Source: Nitrospinota bacterium
GTDB lineage: Bacteria; Nitrospinota_A; UBA7883; JACRLM01
Direction: 5' to 3'
DNA: 64,000 nt
NCBI GenBank assembly: GCA_016235255.1
Contig: JACRLM010000085.1
Location: 52,042-116,041, forward strand
Shown here piece after piece: positions 1-7,254 of the stretch (within the stretch, counting starts at the first letter, position 1; each line of letters opens with the position of its first letter). Under the pieces are notes generated by a model, which was not told the origin of the DNA, searched no databases, and saw only the letters and a list, made by a program, of their open reading frames with translations. The position numbers and the translations under genes are program-made.

Positions 1-701
1 GGGACTATCTCGTTACCCGCGATCTTTTTCGCCAATATGGCCCAGGCCGCCATCAGCCCAAGCGTGTTGGCGAATTGAAGCACGTGGCCGCCGCCCCAGA
101 AGAGCGACTCGAAAAACATGCGGGACATGGCGATTTCCGGATTCCCGGACACCTGCGTCCACGCGATGGCGAAGCATATTATCGCCACGATCAACGCGGC
201 CCCGGCGGCGAGAAGCGAAAGCCCCTTGGCCCAGGCAAGCTGCCCGCCGCCGAAAGTGGCCTTCAAAAGGACCGGAGCCCGGAGGATCACCCCCAGCGCG
301 GCGAATCCGAAGAACACGCTGATCCCGGCGAAATACAGCGGCCGGGCCAGCACCGGCACATAATTGTTCAGCAACGGCGAGGCGGGGCCTGTGAACGGCG
401 TGGCCACTATAAGCCCCACCCCCAGCAGCGCCCCGGCGGCTGCGAGAAGCTCCACCGTTTTCGTCTCCGTTCCGGCGGTGACGTAATACATCATGAAGAT
501 AATGAATCCCAAAAACCATATCACCACCGCCAGCACCACATGGGTGACAAGGGCGGTCTTGAAAAACTCCTGGTCGGAAAAAAGCAGGTTGAATCCCGGC
601 GCGCGGGCCACCACCATCAGGAAGGCGTAAATGCCCATGAACGCCATTGAAGTTATGGCCACGCCAAGCCATGCCGTGGCGCCGTGTCTGCAAGGAAACA
701 T
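1..701 (-). CDS. Heme-copper oxidase subunit I-like membrane protein (3' end outside window)
   Basis: I translated the minus strand by hand because the long reading frame here lies in another frame and is a shadow. From ATG at 701 the frame stays open for 233 codons and runs off the window. It encodes long hydrophobic helices separated by short loops, and near residue 195 the segment FFESLFWGGGHVLQFANT. A His following Trp-Gly-Gly-Gly in a helix is typical of the divergent cytochrome c oxidase subunit I family, where it would be a heme or copper ligand. An AGAGG ribosome site lies about 10 bases before the ATG. It follows hemC by 82 bp and is probably read with the heme operon, which would supply its cofactor. 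The remaining ligand histidines lie beyond the window, so family assignment is moderately secure. Confidence 0.62.
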   Translation of the reverse strand, partial: MFPCRHGATAWLGVAITSMAFMGIYAFLMVVARAPGFNLLFSDQEFFKTALVTHVVLAVVIWFLGFIIFMMYYVTAGTETKTVELLAAAGALLGVGLIVATPFTGPASPLLNNYVPVLARPLYFAGISVFFGFAALGVILRAPVLLKATFGGGQLAWAKGLSLLAAGAALIVAIICFAIAWTQVSGNPEIAMSRMFFESLFWGGGHVLQFANTLGLMAAWAILAKKIAGNEIV

Positions 702-782
702 CCCGGAAATACCTCTTGATTGGGAAAGCTGGAAGTTTACAACGAAAGAGCCCTCGCGGCAATGGCGCGAAGGCCACGCCGC

Positions 783-1706
783 CTATCCGCCGTATGCCTG
801 GCGTAAAAGTTCGCCCGCGCCCATTTTCAAAAGCTCTTCGGCGAGCTTGCGCCCCATCTCCTCATGCGCTCCGGCGGCGCATTGCGCCGAGCGGCGGTAT
901 ATCACGGAGCCGTCCACCGCGCCCACCAGCCCTTCCATCTCCACTTTGCCTATGCTGACAGTGGCGTGCCCGGCTATCGGCACCTGGCATCCCCCTTCCA
1001 GCCGCTTTAGGAACGCGCGCTCCGCCTCCACCGCCACCCGCGTATTGGCGTGGTCGAGAAATTTTATCAGCCGCAGCGTCTCCGCGTCGTCCATCCGCGC
1101 CTCAATGCCGACGGCCCCCTGGGCCACAGCCGGCAAGGAATCGGCCACGGACATGTACTCCGTGATGGCCTCCTCATGCTCCATCCGCTTTAATCCCGCA
1201 ACGGCCAGGATCACAGCGTCCATCTTGTCCTCGGTAAGCTTTCGCAGCCTTGTGCCCACGTTGCCGCGCAGCGAGACTATCTTCACATCGGGCCTGCGGC
1301 TCAATATCTGTGTCTGCCTGCGGAGCGAGGAAGTGCCCACCACGGCCCCCTGCGGCAGGTCCGCGAAGGATTTCACTGTCCGCGCCACCAATGCGTCCCG
1401 TGGGTCCTCCCGCTCGCAGATGCAGGCGATGAAAAGCCCCTCCGGCAGCGCCGTGGGGACATCCTTCATGGAGTGGACTGCGATGTGGATGGAACGGTCC
1501 AGCAGGGCGTTCTCGATCTCCTTTACGAATAGCCCCTTGCCGCCCACCATTGCCAGCGGCACGTCGAGAATCTTGTCCCCCTGGGTCTGGATGATCTGCA
1601 GGGAGACGTTTTTCTCCGGATGCTCGATTTCTATCTGCGACTTCACCCAGTTGGCCTGCCACAGCGCCAGGGGTGAACCGCGTGTCCCGATAATTATGTC
1701 AGACAA
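783..1706 (-). CDS. hemC: Hydroxymethylbilane synthase (porphobilinogen deaminase)
   Basis: Polymerises four porphobilinogen molecules into hydroxymethylbilane in the cytosolic tetrapyrrole pathway. The 307-residue protein is of normal family length. It starts with the family signature IGTRGSPLALWQ, has the catalytic Asp in HSMKDVPT (about residue 82), the SLRR and RGNV substrate-binding segments near 127-150, and the dipyrromethane-attachment Cys at about 240 in LEGGCQVPIAGHA. The start codon is TTG; it is supported by GGAG seven bases upstream and by the alignment with the family N-terminus. It sits downstream of hemA on the same strand but is separated from it by about 2.4 kb of nucleotidyltransferase/HEPN genes, which look like an insertion into a hem operon. 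Confidence 0.97.
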   Translation of the reverse strand: MSDIIIGTRGSPLALWQANWVKSQIEIEHPEKNVSLQIIQTQGDKILDVPLAMVGGKGLFVKEIENALLDRSIHIAVHSMKDVPTALPEGLFIACICEREDPRDALVARTVKSFADLPQGAVVGTSSLRRQTQILSRRPDVKIVSLRGNVGTRLRKLTEDKMDAVILAVAGLKRMEHEEAITEYMSVADSLPAVAQGAVGIEARMDDAETLRLIKFLDHANTRVAVEAERAFLKRLEGGCQVPIAGHATVSIGKVEMEGLVGAVDGSVIYRRSAQCAAGAHEEMGRKLAEELLKMGAGELLRQAYGG

Positions 1707-1738
1707 TGTGAAACTCCGAAAATGCGTTTACCATTCAA

Positions 1739-2179
1739 CTATATTAGCAGTGCATCTTTTGGACCGGAACCGGGGCCATTCTTGGGCAATATTCTTATAA
1801 CACCTTTTTTTACCCGTCTGGCCAATGTGACCGCCCTTCGGGCTTCCGTCAATGATATCGGCTCATAATCTCCAGGATAGCGCGTGACGGTGGCATATTC
1901 AGTCAGCCTGTCCTGATCCAGCTTCGCCAACGGCGGCGTGAACTTTATCTTAGCTGCAACAACAAGCGCCGCGATATTGTGCGTCCTGGAGAATTCCACC
2001 CCTTTCCACACAAGCAATGCCTTTAGATACTTTTCAGCGCATTGCTGCGCATGGAAACATACCGTGTCCGCCGGGCTTTTCTTGCCCATCTTCACCATAT
2101 GCCCGGCGGTCAACAGGTCGCTTTCAGCTTTTTTAATCCATTCGCGGACAACCTTGAGCGTATTTTCAAGGTTTCGCAT
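1739..2179 (-). CDS. HEPN domain protein, partner of MNT nucleotidyltransferase (pair 1)
   Basis: About 146 residues. The N-terminal part VREWIKKAESDLLTAGHM followed by CFHAQQCAEKYLKALL is the classical HEPN helix pair, and SRTHNIAALV follows as in the HI0074-like branch. HEPN proteins paired with minimal nucleotidyltransferases form toxin-antitoxin or nucleotide-transfer modules; which role applies here is not shown by sequence. I chose the ATG at 2179 (MRNLENTL) because the longer frame adds residues unlike the family. The start overlaps the end of the upstream nucleotidyltransferase by 14 bases, so the two are translationally coupled. The Lys/Arg-rich C-terminus (RRVKKGVIRILPKNGPG) is longer than usual. 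First of three such pairs lying between hemC and hemA. Confidence 0.85.
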   Translation of the reverse strand: MRNLENTLKVVREWIKKAESDLLTAGHMVKMGKKSPADTVCFHAQQCAEKYLKALLVWKGVEFSRTHNIAALVVAAKIKFTPPLAKLDQDRLTEYATVTRYPGDYEPISLTEARRAVTLARRVKKGVIRILPKNGPGSGPKDALLI

Positions 2180-2474
2180 AAAGGACCTGTCCCTCGTGAA
2201 AGGCGGGCCATTCGATTGTGCCCACCACATCCTTGCGCCATTCAAATTCCGATGGAGTTGTGACAATCACGTCCTTTTCAACCGGGAAATCATGGAGAGC
2301 CGTCCTCACCTTAAGTTGCGCCCGCCTCTTGGAGCCCCTTATTTTCATCACCACAAGCAAGTCCACATCGCTGTCCGGCCCGGCCTCGCCACGGGCGTAA
2401 GAGCCGAATAGAATGATTTTATCGGGCTTGAAGCGCAAAGCTATTTTATCAACGATATCGCTGATTATTTTCAT
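2166..2474 (-). CDS. Minimal nucleotidyltransferase (MntA-like, pair 1)
   Basis: A 102-residue minimal nucleotidyltransferase of the polymerase-beta superfamily. The active-site signature GSYARGEAGPDSDVDLLVV is intact: the GS loop, then the DVD metal-binding aspartates. I take the ATG at 2474 (MKIISDIVDKIAL) as start; the upstream extension to 2522 is not family-like. In known MNT/HEPN systems the MNT protein modifies and neutralises the HEPN ribonuclease by transferring AMP; I infer a similar partnership with the overlapping HEPN gene downstream. The surrounding DNA looks more AT-rich than the hem genes, consistent with later acquisition, although I did not calculate composition. Confidence 0.87.
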   Translation of the reverse strand: MKIISDIVDKIALRFKPDKIILFGSYARGEAGPDSDVDLLVVMKIRGSKRRAQLKVRTALHDFPVEKDVIVTTPSEFEWRKDVVGTIEWPAFHEGQVLYAKP

Positions 2475-2543
2475 GACGCTTCTCTGGGCGTTTCCATCCA
2501 CGGCATGTTTTGACCGGCGCAAGAATAATTCTCCGATTTTAAA

Positions 2544-2753
2544 TTATCCGTTGAGCAACGAAGCCACGGATATGTCCTCGTCAATACTTTCCCAATGTAT
2601 GCCAATACCCCTTCCGATGAGCCTCCAGTCGCGCCGTTGCTCATCCGTGGCGTCCCGCAGCCTTGGAAACCACTCCATAGGAGCGCTTATTTCCCTGCCG
2701 TCCAGCAGACGGACATGGATCATGGCCGAATCGAACCTCACATCAGAAGCCAT
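2544..2753 (-). CDS. DUF2442 domain protein
   Basis: A 69-residue protein starting MASDVRFDSAMIHVRLLDGR, followed by the PMEWFPRL segment and ending GIHWESIDEDISVASLL. This is the compact DUF2442 fold: two strands bearing DGR, a P-W-F/YPRL motif, and the WE-DEDIS C-terminus. DUF2442 genes commonly lie beside toxin-antitoxin modules and the family may be DNA-binding; its exact function is not established. The ATG at 2753 has AGGTGAAGG just upstream and begins five bases after the HepT stop, so it is probably translated from the same message as pair 2. Confidence 0.82.
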   Translation of the reverse strand: MASDVRFDSAMIHVRLLDGREISAPMEWFPRLRDATDEQRRDWRLIGRGIGIHWESIDEDISVASLLNG

Positions 2754-2757
2754 GCCT

Positions 2758-3048
2758 TCACCTGTTTTGAACAGTGTTCCAGACGATATCCATGTCAACT
2801 CCATCGTACTCATGGATAACGACATTCCGCATTGCGACCATCGCCCGCCATGGTATGGATGCGAAGACCGTCCGTGTTTCTTCCGATACCCCGCTGGCAG
2901 CTTCTCCAATTATTTCCAAACGCCGCACAACCGCGTCCTGACATAGAGTGTCCAACCGGAACTGATCGTGTGATTTGCCCCGCACATATTCCAACGCCGT
3001 CCGGGCGGCGTTTAGCATGTCCAGCAAATACGCGTAATCACGCGGCAT
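2758..3048 (-). CDS. HepT-like ribonuclease toxin (HEPN, DUF86; pair 2)
   Basis: A 96-residue DUF86/HepT protein. It starts at the ATG at 3048 (MPRDYAYLLDMLNAARTAL), which overlaps the upstream nucleotidyltransferase by 11 bases. The catalytic RX4HXY motif is present as RNVVIHEY, the site of RNA cleavage and of AMP modification of the Tyr by the MNT antitoxin in characterised HepT/MntA systems. Family members usually run to about 110-115 residues with an acidic D-L-P-x-L tail; this one stops at VWNTVQNR, so the last helix is short or lost. The core active site is complete, so activity is plausible. Confidence 0.85.
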   Translation of the reverse strand: MPRDYAYLLDMLNAARTALEYVRGKSHDQFRLDTLCQDAVVRRLEIIGEAASGVSEETRTVFASIPWRAMVAMRNVVIHEYDGVDMDIVWNTVQNR

Positions 3049-3343
3049 AAAGCACCCGCGCCGTGGACAATATAGCCTGTCTGCGGATATGGTTTTTGCT
3101 CGACTTAAGCCCTTTACGGCTCGCAAGGTCAACCTTTCTTCCAAAAAGATCCTCAAGTTCATCCTGCATCGCCACAAAATCGAAAAATGTCCAGGAGGAA
3201 CCTGTTCCGAAAGTCGCCAGTATGTCCACGTCGCTTTGCGGGCCAAAGTCACCTGAAACGGACGAGCCGAATATCGCAAGTTCTTTAATATCCCGCCTTT
3301 TGCAAAACCCGCTTATTTGCGGCGTGAATAATTCAATGTTCAT
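3038..3343 (-). CDS. Minimal nucleotidyltransferase (MntA-like antitoxin, pair 2)
   Basis: A 101-residue nucleotidyltransferase with the signature IFGSSVSGDFGPQSDVDILATF (GS loop plus DVD aspartates) and the later VDLASRKGLK strand, which supplies the third acidic residue. The pairing with an overlapping HepT gene downstream matches the two-gene HepT/MntA arrangement, in which the nucleotidyltransferase is the antitoxin that AMPylates HepT. It starts with ATG at 3343 and is separated from pair 3 by 46 bp. It differs from the nucleotidyltransferases of pairs 1 and 3 (GSYARGE and GSYAYGK types), so the three pairs are not recent tandem copies of one module. Confidence 0.87.
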   Translation of the reverse strand: MNIELFTPQISGFCKRRDIKELAIFGSSVSGDFGPQSDVDILATFGTGSSWTFFDFVAMQDELEDLFGRKVDLASRKGLKSSKNHIRRQAILSTARVLYAA

Positions 3344-3389
3344 TATTCTTTCCCTCTGAAAATATATTTCTTACCACCCGATGGCTTAA

Positions 3390-3794
3390 TCATTTCTTTC
3401 CAGCCTTTCCCGATGATATCCGCAATACAATGCGCGCCTGCTCACGCAAATCACGGCGAATAACATACGCCTCTTTAGCTGATTCCCTGTCCGCCGTTTC
3501 ACCCGGATATCGTACATGAACCGAATACTCACCCAATCTGGACAGCATTGGCCGGAAAGGCTCCAGTCGCTCCCTGTCCGCGGTGACGAGATCAAGCAGG
3601 GCCGGAAGGTTGTGTGTCCGCCCGAATGGTATATTAGATATCTGCAATATTGCTTTCAGATACTTTTCAGCGCACTGTTGGGCATGAAAGCAGGCTGCGT
3701 CATAATTAGGAGATTTTCTGGCGCGCAACTCCCTGCCAGCGGTGACAAAATCGCCTTCCGCTTTTTCAACCCACTCACGAACGAGCGGATTCAT
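3390..3794 (-). CDS. HEPN domain protein (pair 3)
   Basis: A 134-residue HEPN protein starting MNPLVREWVEKAEGDFVTAG and carrying CFHAQQCAEKYLKAIL and GRTHNLPALL. It is the same branch as the HEPN of pair 1 and resembles it in both core segments, but the two differ along most of their length, so they are paralogues rather than a fresh duplication. The C-terminal segment (EAYVIRRDLREQARIVLR) is helical and basic. The ATG at 3794 lies inside the 3' end of the preceding nucleotidyltransferase gene (20-base overlap), which implies coupled translation. Molecular target unknown. Confidence 0.86.
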   Translation of the reverse strand: MNPLVREWVEKAEGDFVTAGRELRARKSPNYDAACFHAQQCAEKYLKAILQISNIPFGRTHNLPALLDLVTADRERLEPFRPMLSRLGEYSVHVRYPGETADRESAKEAYVIRRDLREQARIVLRISSGKAGKK

Positions 3795-4101
3795 ACAGTA
3801 TTTCCCCTTTCTCGACTATTTCACGCAGGAAGAAATCGTTCCATTTAAGCCGCGTATCCATGTCCTCGGGAGTACGGACAAGTATCTCAACCGGGAAAAC
3901 CGGATTGGTTTTCTCAAGTATTTCCGCAGCTTTGTTCATTCCCCGCCCCTTGAATGGCATTATCACCAGCAGGTCAACGTCGGAATATTCGTCCGGCTTT
4001 CCATAAGCGTACGAACCGAAAAGTATAACTTTCATCGGATTGAACTGACGCGCAATTTCATTTGACAGCGCCTTTATCTTTTCAAAATCAATCATGCCCA
4101 T
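3775..4101 (-). CDS. Minimal nucleotidyltransferase (pair 3)
   Basis: A 108-residue nucleotidyltransferase with GSYAYGKPDEYSDVDLLVI, an intact GS loop and DVD metal site, and the VEILVRTPEDMD strand. Two in-frame ATGs (4101 and 4095) share the GGGGGA upstream; I give the first. The gene begins only seven bases after the stop of hemA, so in this genome the toxin-antitoxin-like block is read directly from the hemA message. It probably works with the overlapping HEPN gene downstream. Confidence 0.87.
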   Translation of the reverse strand: MGMIDFEKIKALSNEIARQFNPMKVILFGSYAYGKPDEYSDVDLLVIMPFKGRGMNKAAEILEKTNPVFPVEILVRTPEDMDTRLKWNDFFLREIVEKGEILYESARS

Positions 4102-4107
4102 TCCCCC

Positions 4108-5379
4108 TCACTCCTCCTCCATCCCGAACAAATCCCTTGCGGTCTGGATGAATTTAGGCCCTTCCTCCGTCTCCGCCTTCTTCTTCAAATTCACCACAGG
4201 GGCGTGGAGCATCTTGTTCATCATCGCGGCGGTCATCTTCTCTATCGTCTCCCGGTCCTTTTCCGAAAGGCTGGTAAGCCTTCCCAGCGTCTTCTCAAGC
4301 TCCTCGCGCCGTATCCGCTCCGCCTTCTCCCGGATCGCCGTGATGGTTGGCGCCACCTCCAGATGGTCGAGCCACACCAAGAATTGGGAGACCTCGCGGC
4401 GGATTATCTCCTCCGCCTTTTTGGCTTCCCGTTCCCGCTCGGCCATGTTGGACTCCACGACGCTCTTCAGGTCGTCTATGTCGTAAACATAGCAGTTGTC
4501 TATCTCGTTGACCGCCGGCTCTATGTCCCTTGGCACCGCGATGTCTATGAAGAACATCGGCCTGTTGCCCCGTTCGCGTATCACCTTTTCCGCCAGTTCC
4601 TTTCGCACCACGAAGTGCGGCGCGCCGGTGGAGCTTATCACTATGTCGCACCGTTTCAATTCTTCATGCAGGTCGTCAAACTTCACCGCCTCGCCGTTAA
4701 ACCGGGTGGCAAGCTCCACGGCCCGCTCGTATGTGCGGTTGGACACCAGCACCGTCTCCACCCCCTGCGCCACAAGGTGCTTGCAGGCAAGCTCTATCAT
4801 CTCCCCGGCGCCGATGAGAAGCGCCGTCTTGTTGGAAAGCCCCCCGAATATCTTGCGCGCCAGTTCCACCGCCGCGTACGACACCGACACCGCGTTCTCC
4901 GCGATGGCCGTCTCCGTGCGCACGCGCTTGGCCACAGAGAAGCTGCGCTCGAACAGGTTGTTCAAAATCGTCCCTGTGGCGGAAATATCCCTGGCCGCCT
5001 TGTACGCGCTTTTCACCTGGCCGAGTATCTGCGGCTCCCCCACCACCATCGAGTCCAGCGACGAGGCCACCTTGAAAAGATGCTCCACCGCCTCTTCGAG
5101 CACGAAAAGGTATGTGGACCGGTCCAGTTCGTCCGGAGAAATCTCGTGATAGTCGCTCAAGAACTTTTTAAGCGACGCCACCCCTTTTTTGATGTCCGAC
5201 ACCCGGGCGTATATCTCCACCCGGTTGCAGGTGGAAAGCACCACACCCTCCAGCACGTCCGGGGTGCGGTCTTTTATAAGCTGGATGTTCTCGGCCAGCT
5301 TGTGGTCGGGAATGGACAGCTTCTCCCGCACCTCCACAGGCGCCGTGTTGTGGTTTAATCCCAGTACGATAAGGTTCAT
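4108..5379 (-). CDS. hemA: Glutamyl-tRNA reductase
   Basis: Reduces glutamyl-tRNA to glutamate-1-semialdehyde with NADPH, the first committed step of the C5 tetrapyrrole pathway. The 423-residue protein has the N-terminal LGLNHNTAPVEVREKL, the catalytic Cys51 in STCNRVEIYA, GEPQILGQVKSAYK near 135, the NADPH-binding LIGAGEMIELACKHL and a dimerisation helix at the C-terminus. I start at ATG 5379 (MNLIVLGLNHNTAP); the longer open frame upstream is the shadow of hemX. The ATG overlaps the hemX TGA as ATGA. A hemA-hemX-siroheme synthase arrangement is common and places cytochrome assembly, heme and siroheme formation under one promoter. Confidence 0.97.
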   Translation of the reverse strand: MNLIVLGLNHNTAPVEVREKLSIPDHKLAENIQLIKDRTPDVLEGVVLSTCNRVEIYARVSDIKKGVASLKKFLSDYHEISPDELDRSTYLFVLEEAVEHLFKVASSLDSMVVGEPQILGQVKSAYKAARDISATGTILNNLFERSFSVAKRVRTETAIAENAVSVSYAAVELARKIFGGLSNKTALLIGAGEMIELACKHLVAQGVETVLVSNRTYERAVELATRFNGEAVKFDDLHEELKRCDIVISSTGAPHFVVRKELAEKVIRERGNRPMFFIDIAVPRDIEPAVNEIDNCYVYDIDDLKSVVESNMAEREREAKKAEEIIRREVSQFLVWLDHLEVAPTITAIREKAERIRREELEKTLGRLTSLSEKDRETIEKMTAAMMNKMLHAPVVNLKKKAETEEGPKFIQTARDLFGMEEE

Positions 5380-6161
5380 CTGCTTCCTATGTGTATCAAA
5401 AGCGAGGTGACCACCACGCAGTAGCCCGCCACGCCTATAAGCGCCGCCCGCCGCCCGCGCCAGCCCATCGCCACCCTGCCCGCCAGCAGGGCGCCGTAAA
5501 CGCCCCAGCCTGTAATCAATAGAATGGTGGACATGTTTATCACCATGTGGCCATAGCTCTGGTCGGCCCATACCCACGCCGCCAGCACGCCAACGGTCAC
5601 CACGGGAAATCCGAACACTATGCCGATCCTGTTCGCGTCGTCCAGGGAATTGAGGGCTGGAAGGCGGTGATACCACCCGCCGAACTTCTTGTTCTTAAGC
5701 TGGCGCTCCTGGATAAGGTACATTATACCCGCCGCGAACACCAGCGAGAACGCCCCGAACGCAAGGAACGAAAGAGCCCTGTGCATTGTCAGCCAGTAAG
5801 CCTTCACCGGAAACGCCGACTGGCTTTCCGGCGAGAATGAAAATGATATGAGCATCAGGAAAAACCCGATGGGCGCCATGAACGCCCCCAGCGGCGCCAT
5901 CCGGAAATACCCTTCCGCCACAAGGAACGCCGCGAACACCGTCCACGCCAGAAAAAGGCAATACTCGAACGCGTTGGTGTATGGCCCATGCCCCGTCGCC
6001 ATGGAGCGCTGGATCAATCCGGCGGTCTCCACCGCGAAGCCGAGCGCAATCATGACCGTGGCCATTATGAAAAGCGCCCTGTTGCGCAATCCCAGGTGCA
6101 GAAGGTATTTGACCATCCCCAGGAAATAAAGGAACGTGGCCAGCACGAAAAGCGCCGTCAT
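5376..6161 (-). CDS. HemX/CcsA-like cytochrome c assembly membrane protein
   Basis: A 261-residue protein with about eight hydrophobic helices. The segment GHGPYTNAFEYCLFLAW and a conserved His after the fourth helix (YWLTMHRALSFLAFG) match the small cytochrome c assembly/HemX family that sits next to hemA in many bacteria. A late helix reads AAWVWADQSYG, where larger CcsA proteins have their tryptophan-rich heme-handling motif. In characterised relatives HemX affects glutamyl-tRNA reductase level; a direct role in heme delivery is possible but unproved. It starts at ATG 6161, overlapping the preceding stop by ATGA. Confidence 0.83.
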   Translation of the reverse strand: MTALFVLATFLYFLGMVKYLLHLGLRNRALFIMATVMIALGFAVETAGLIQRSMATGHGPYTNAFEYCLFLAWTVFAAFLVAEGYFRMAPLGAFMAPIGFFLMLISFSFSPESQSAFPVKAYWLTMHRALSFLAFGAFSLVFAAGIMYLIQERQLKNKKFGGWYHRLPALNSLDDANRIGIVFGFPVVTVGVLAAWVWADQSYGHMVINMSTILLITGWGVYGALLAGRVAMGWRGRRAALIGVAGYCVVVTSLLIHIGSR

Positions 6162-6787
6162 GGAATGATCTCCTCCACAAGCTTCTCCGCCCCCGCAATG
6201 TCCCCGCTTTTTATTTTTTCCAGAAGGTCCGAATCGGCCAGCTTGTTGAACAATGCCTCGCGGCCCGCCTGGTCCGGCACTTTTTCCAGAAGGGCCGCAC
6301 GGGCCTTGCCCATCATCTCAAGATATACGGCCCATTCCTCGCCAAATTCCTTTTCAAGGGCCATCCGCACCCTTTTGGCCACAGCCGGGCTTTTGCCGGA
6401 GGTGGAGGTGGCGATCAAAAGGTCCCCGCGTTTGACCAGCGACGGCACTATGAACGTGCAAAGCTCCGGCTGGTCCACAACGTTCACCGGGATGTTGCGT
6501 TTTTTAGACTCCTCGTAAACGGAGCGGTTCACCGCCGCGTCGTCCGTGGCGGCGATCACCAGCGCCGCGCCTTCAAGATACTTCGGCTCGAACGCTCCGG
6601 GTATATGCTCAACATTGCCGGATTTCACCATCTCCTCCGTCCAGCCGAAAACTTTCGGCGACACCATCCGCACCTTCGCCCCGCATTCGAGCAGCGACTT
6701 GGCCTTGCGCCCGGCCACGCTCCCACCCCCGACGAGCAGGCATGTCCTGCCTTCAAGGTCGAGAAACACAGGGTAATAGCGGCTCAT
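6158..6787 (-). CDS. Siroheme synthase, precorrin-2 dehydrogenase/ferrochelatase type (Met8-like)
   Basis: Oxidises precorrin-2 to sirohydrochlorin with NAD and probably inserts iron to give siroheme. The 209-residue protein has only the Met8/CysG N-terminal module: the NAD-binding LVGGGSVAGRKAKSLL (residues about 17-32), the catalytic-Asp segment VNVVDQPELCTFIVPS (about 99-114), the RGDLLIATSTSGKSPA segment and a helical C-terminal dimerisation part. The methyltransferase half of CysG is absent and must be encoded elsewhere. The open frame extends to 7291 but those codons overlap nrdR; ATG 6787 overlaps the nrdR stop as ATGA and is the right start. Confidence 0.92.
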   Translation of the reverse strand: MSRYYPVFLDLEGRTCLLVGGGSVAGRKAKSLLECGAKVRMVSPKVFGWTEEMVKSGNVEHIPGAFEPKYLEGAALVIAATDDAAVNRSVYEESKKRNIPVNVVDQPELCTFIVPSLVKRGDLLIATSTSGKSPAVAKRVRMALEKEFGEEWAVYLEMMGKARAALLEKVPDQAGREALFNKLADSDLLEKIKSGDIAGAEKLVEEIIP

Positions 6788-7242
6788 TTTCCGTTCTTTA
6801 TAAGGTGGTTTAGCTCCTCGACGAACTGCCTTATGTCCCGAAACTCCCTGTACACCGACGCGAAGCGGACATACGCCACATCGTCGAGCTTTTGCAGTCC
6901 TTTCATCACCGCCTCGCCTATGAAACTGGCCGGTAATTCCTTTTCTCCGGAGGCCAGCGCCGCCCGCGCCACCTCTTCGACAAGCTCCTCCCTGTCCTCC
7001 GCGGCCACGGGGCGTTTGTGGCAGGCCTTTTCTATCCCGCGTAATATTTTCTCGCGGGAGAACGGCTGCCTGGCTCCGTTCTTTTTCACCACCAGCGGCA
7101 GGGTCTCCTCTATCCGCTCGTATGTGGTGAACCGCCGCTCGCACGCCACGCACTCCCGCCGCCTGCGGATCATGTCCCCCTCCTTGGTCAGGCGGGAGTC
7201 TATCACCTTGTTCTCCAGGTCTCCGCAGGAGGGGCATTTCAT
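6784..7242 (-). CDS. nrdR: Transcriptional repressor NrdR
   Basis: A 152-residue repressor of ribonucleotide reductase genes that senses ATP/dATP. The zinc ribbon is formed by Cys3, Cys6, Cys31 and Cys34 (CPSC and CVAC), followed by RRFTTYERIE and the ATP-cone domain from about residue 49 (VVKKNGARQPFSREKILRGI), ending YVRFASVYREF. Length is typical. No ribonucleotide reductase gene is in the window, so the regulated genes are elsewhere. It sits between glyA and the siroheme gene, and the glyA-nrdR neighbourhood is common in many bacteria. Confidence 0.97.
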   Translation of the reverse strand: MKCPSCGDLENKVIDSRLTKEGDMIRRRRECVACERRFTTYERIEETLPLVVKKNGARQPFSREKILRGIEKACHKRPVAAEDREELVEEVARAALASGEKELPASFIGEAVMKGLQKLDDVAYVRFASVYREFRDIRQFVEELNHLIKNGK

Positions 7243-7254
7243 GGCGCCACCTTG

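Noticed and set aside
13-777. A 254-residue minus-strand frame at the left edge
   Set aside because: It is Arg/Gly-rich and without family resemblance. Another frame of the same strand gives hydrophobic helices and the GGGHVLQF motif of oxidases.
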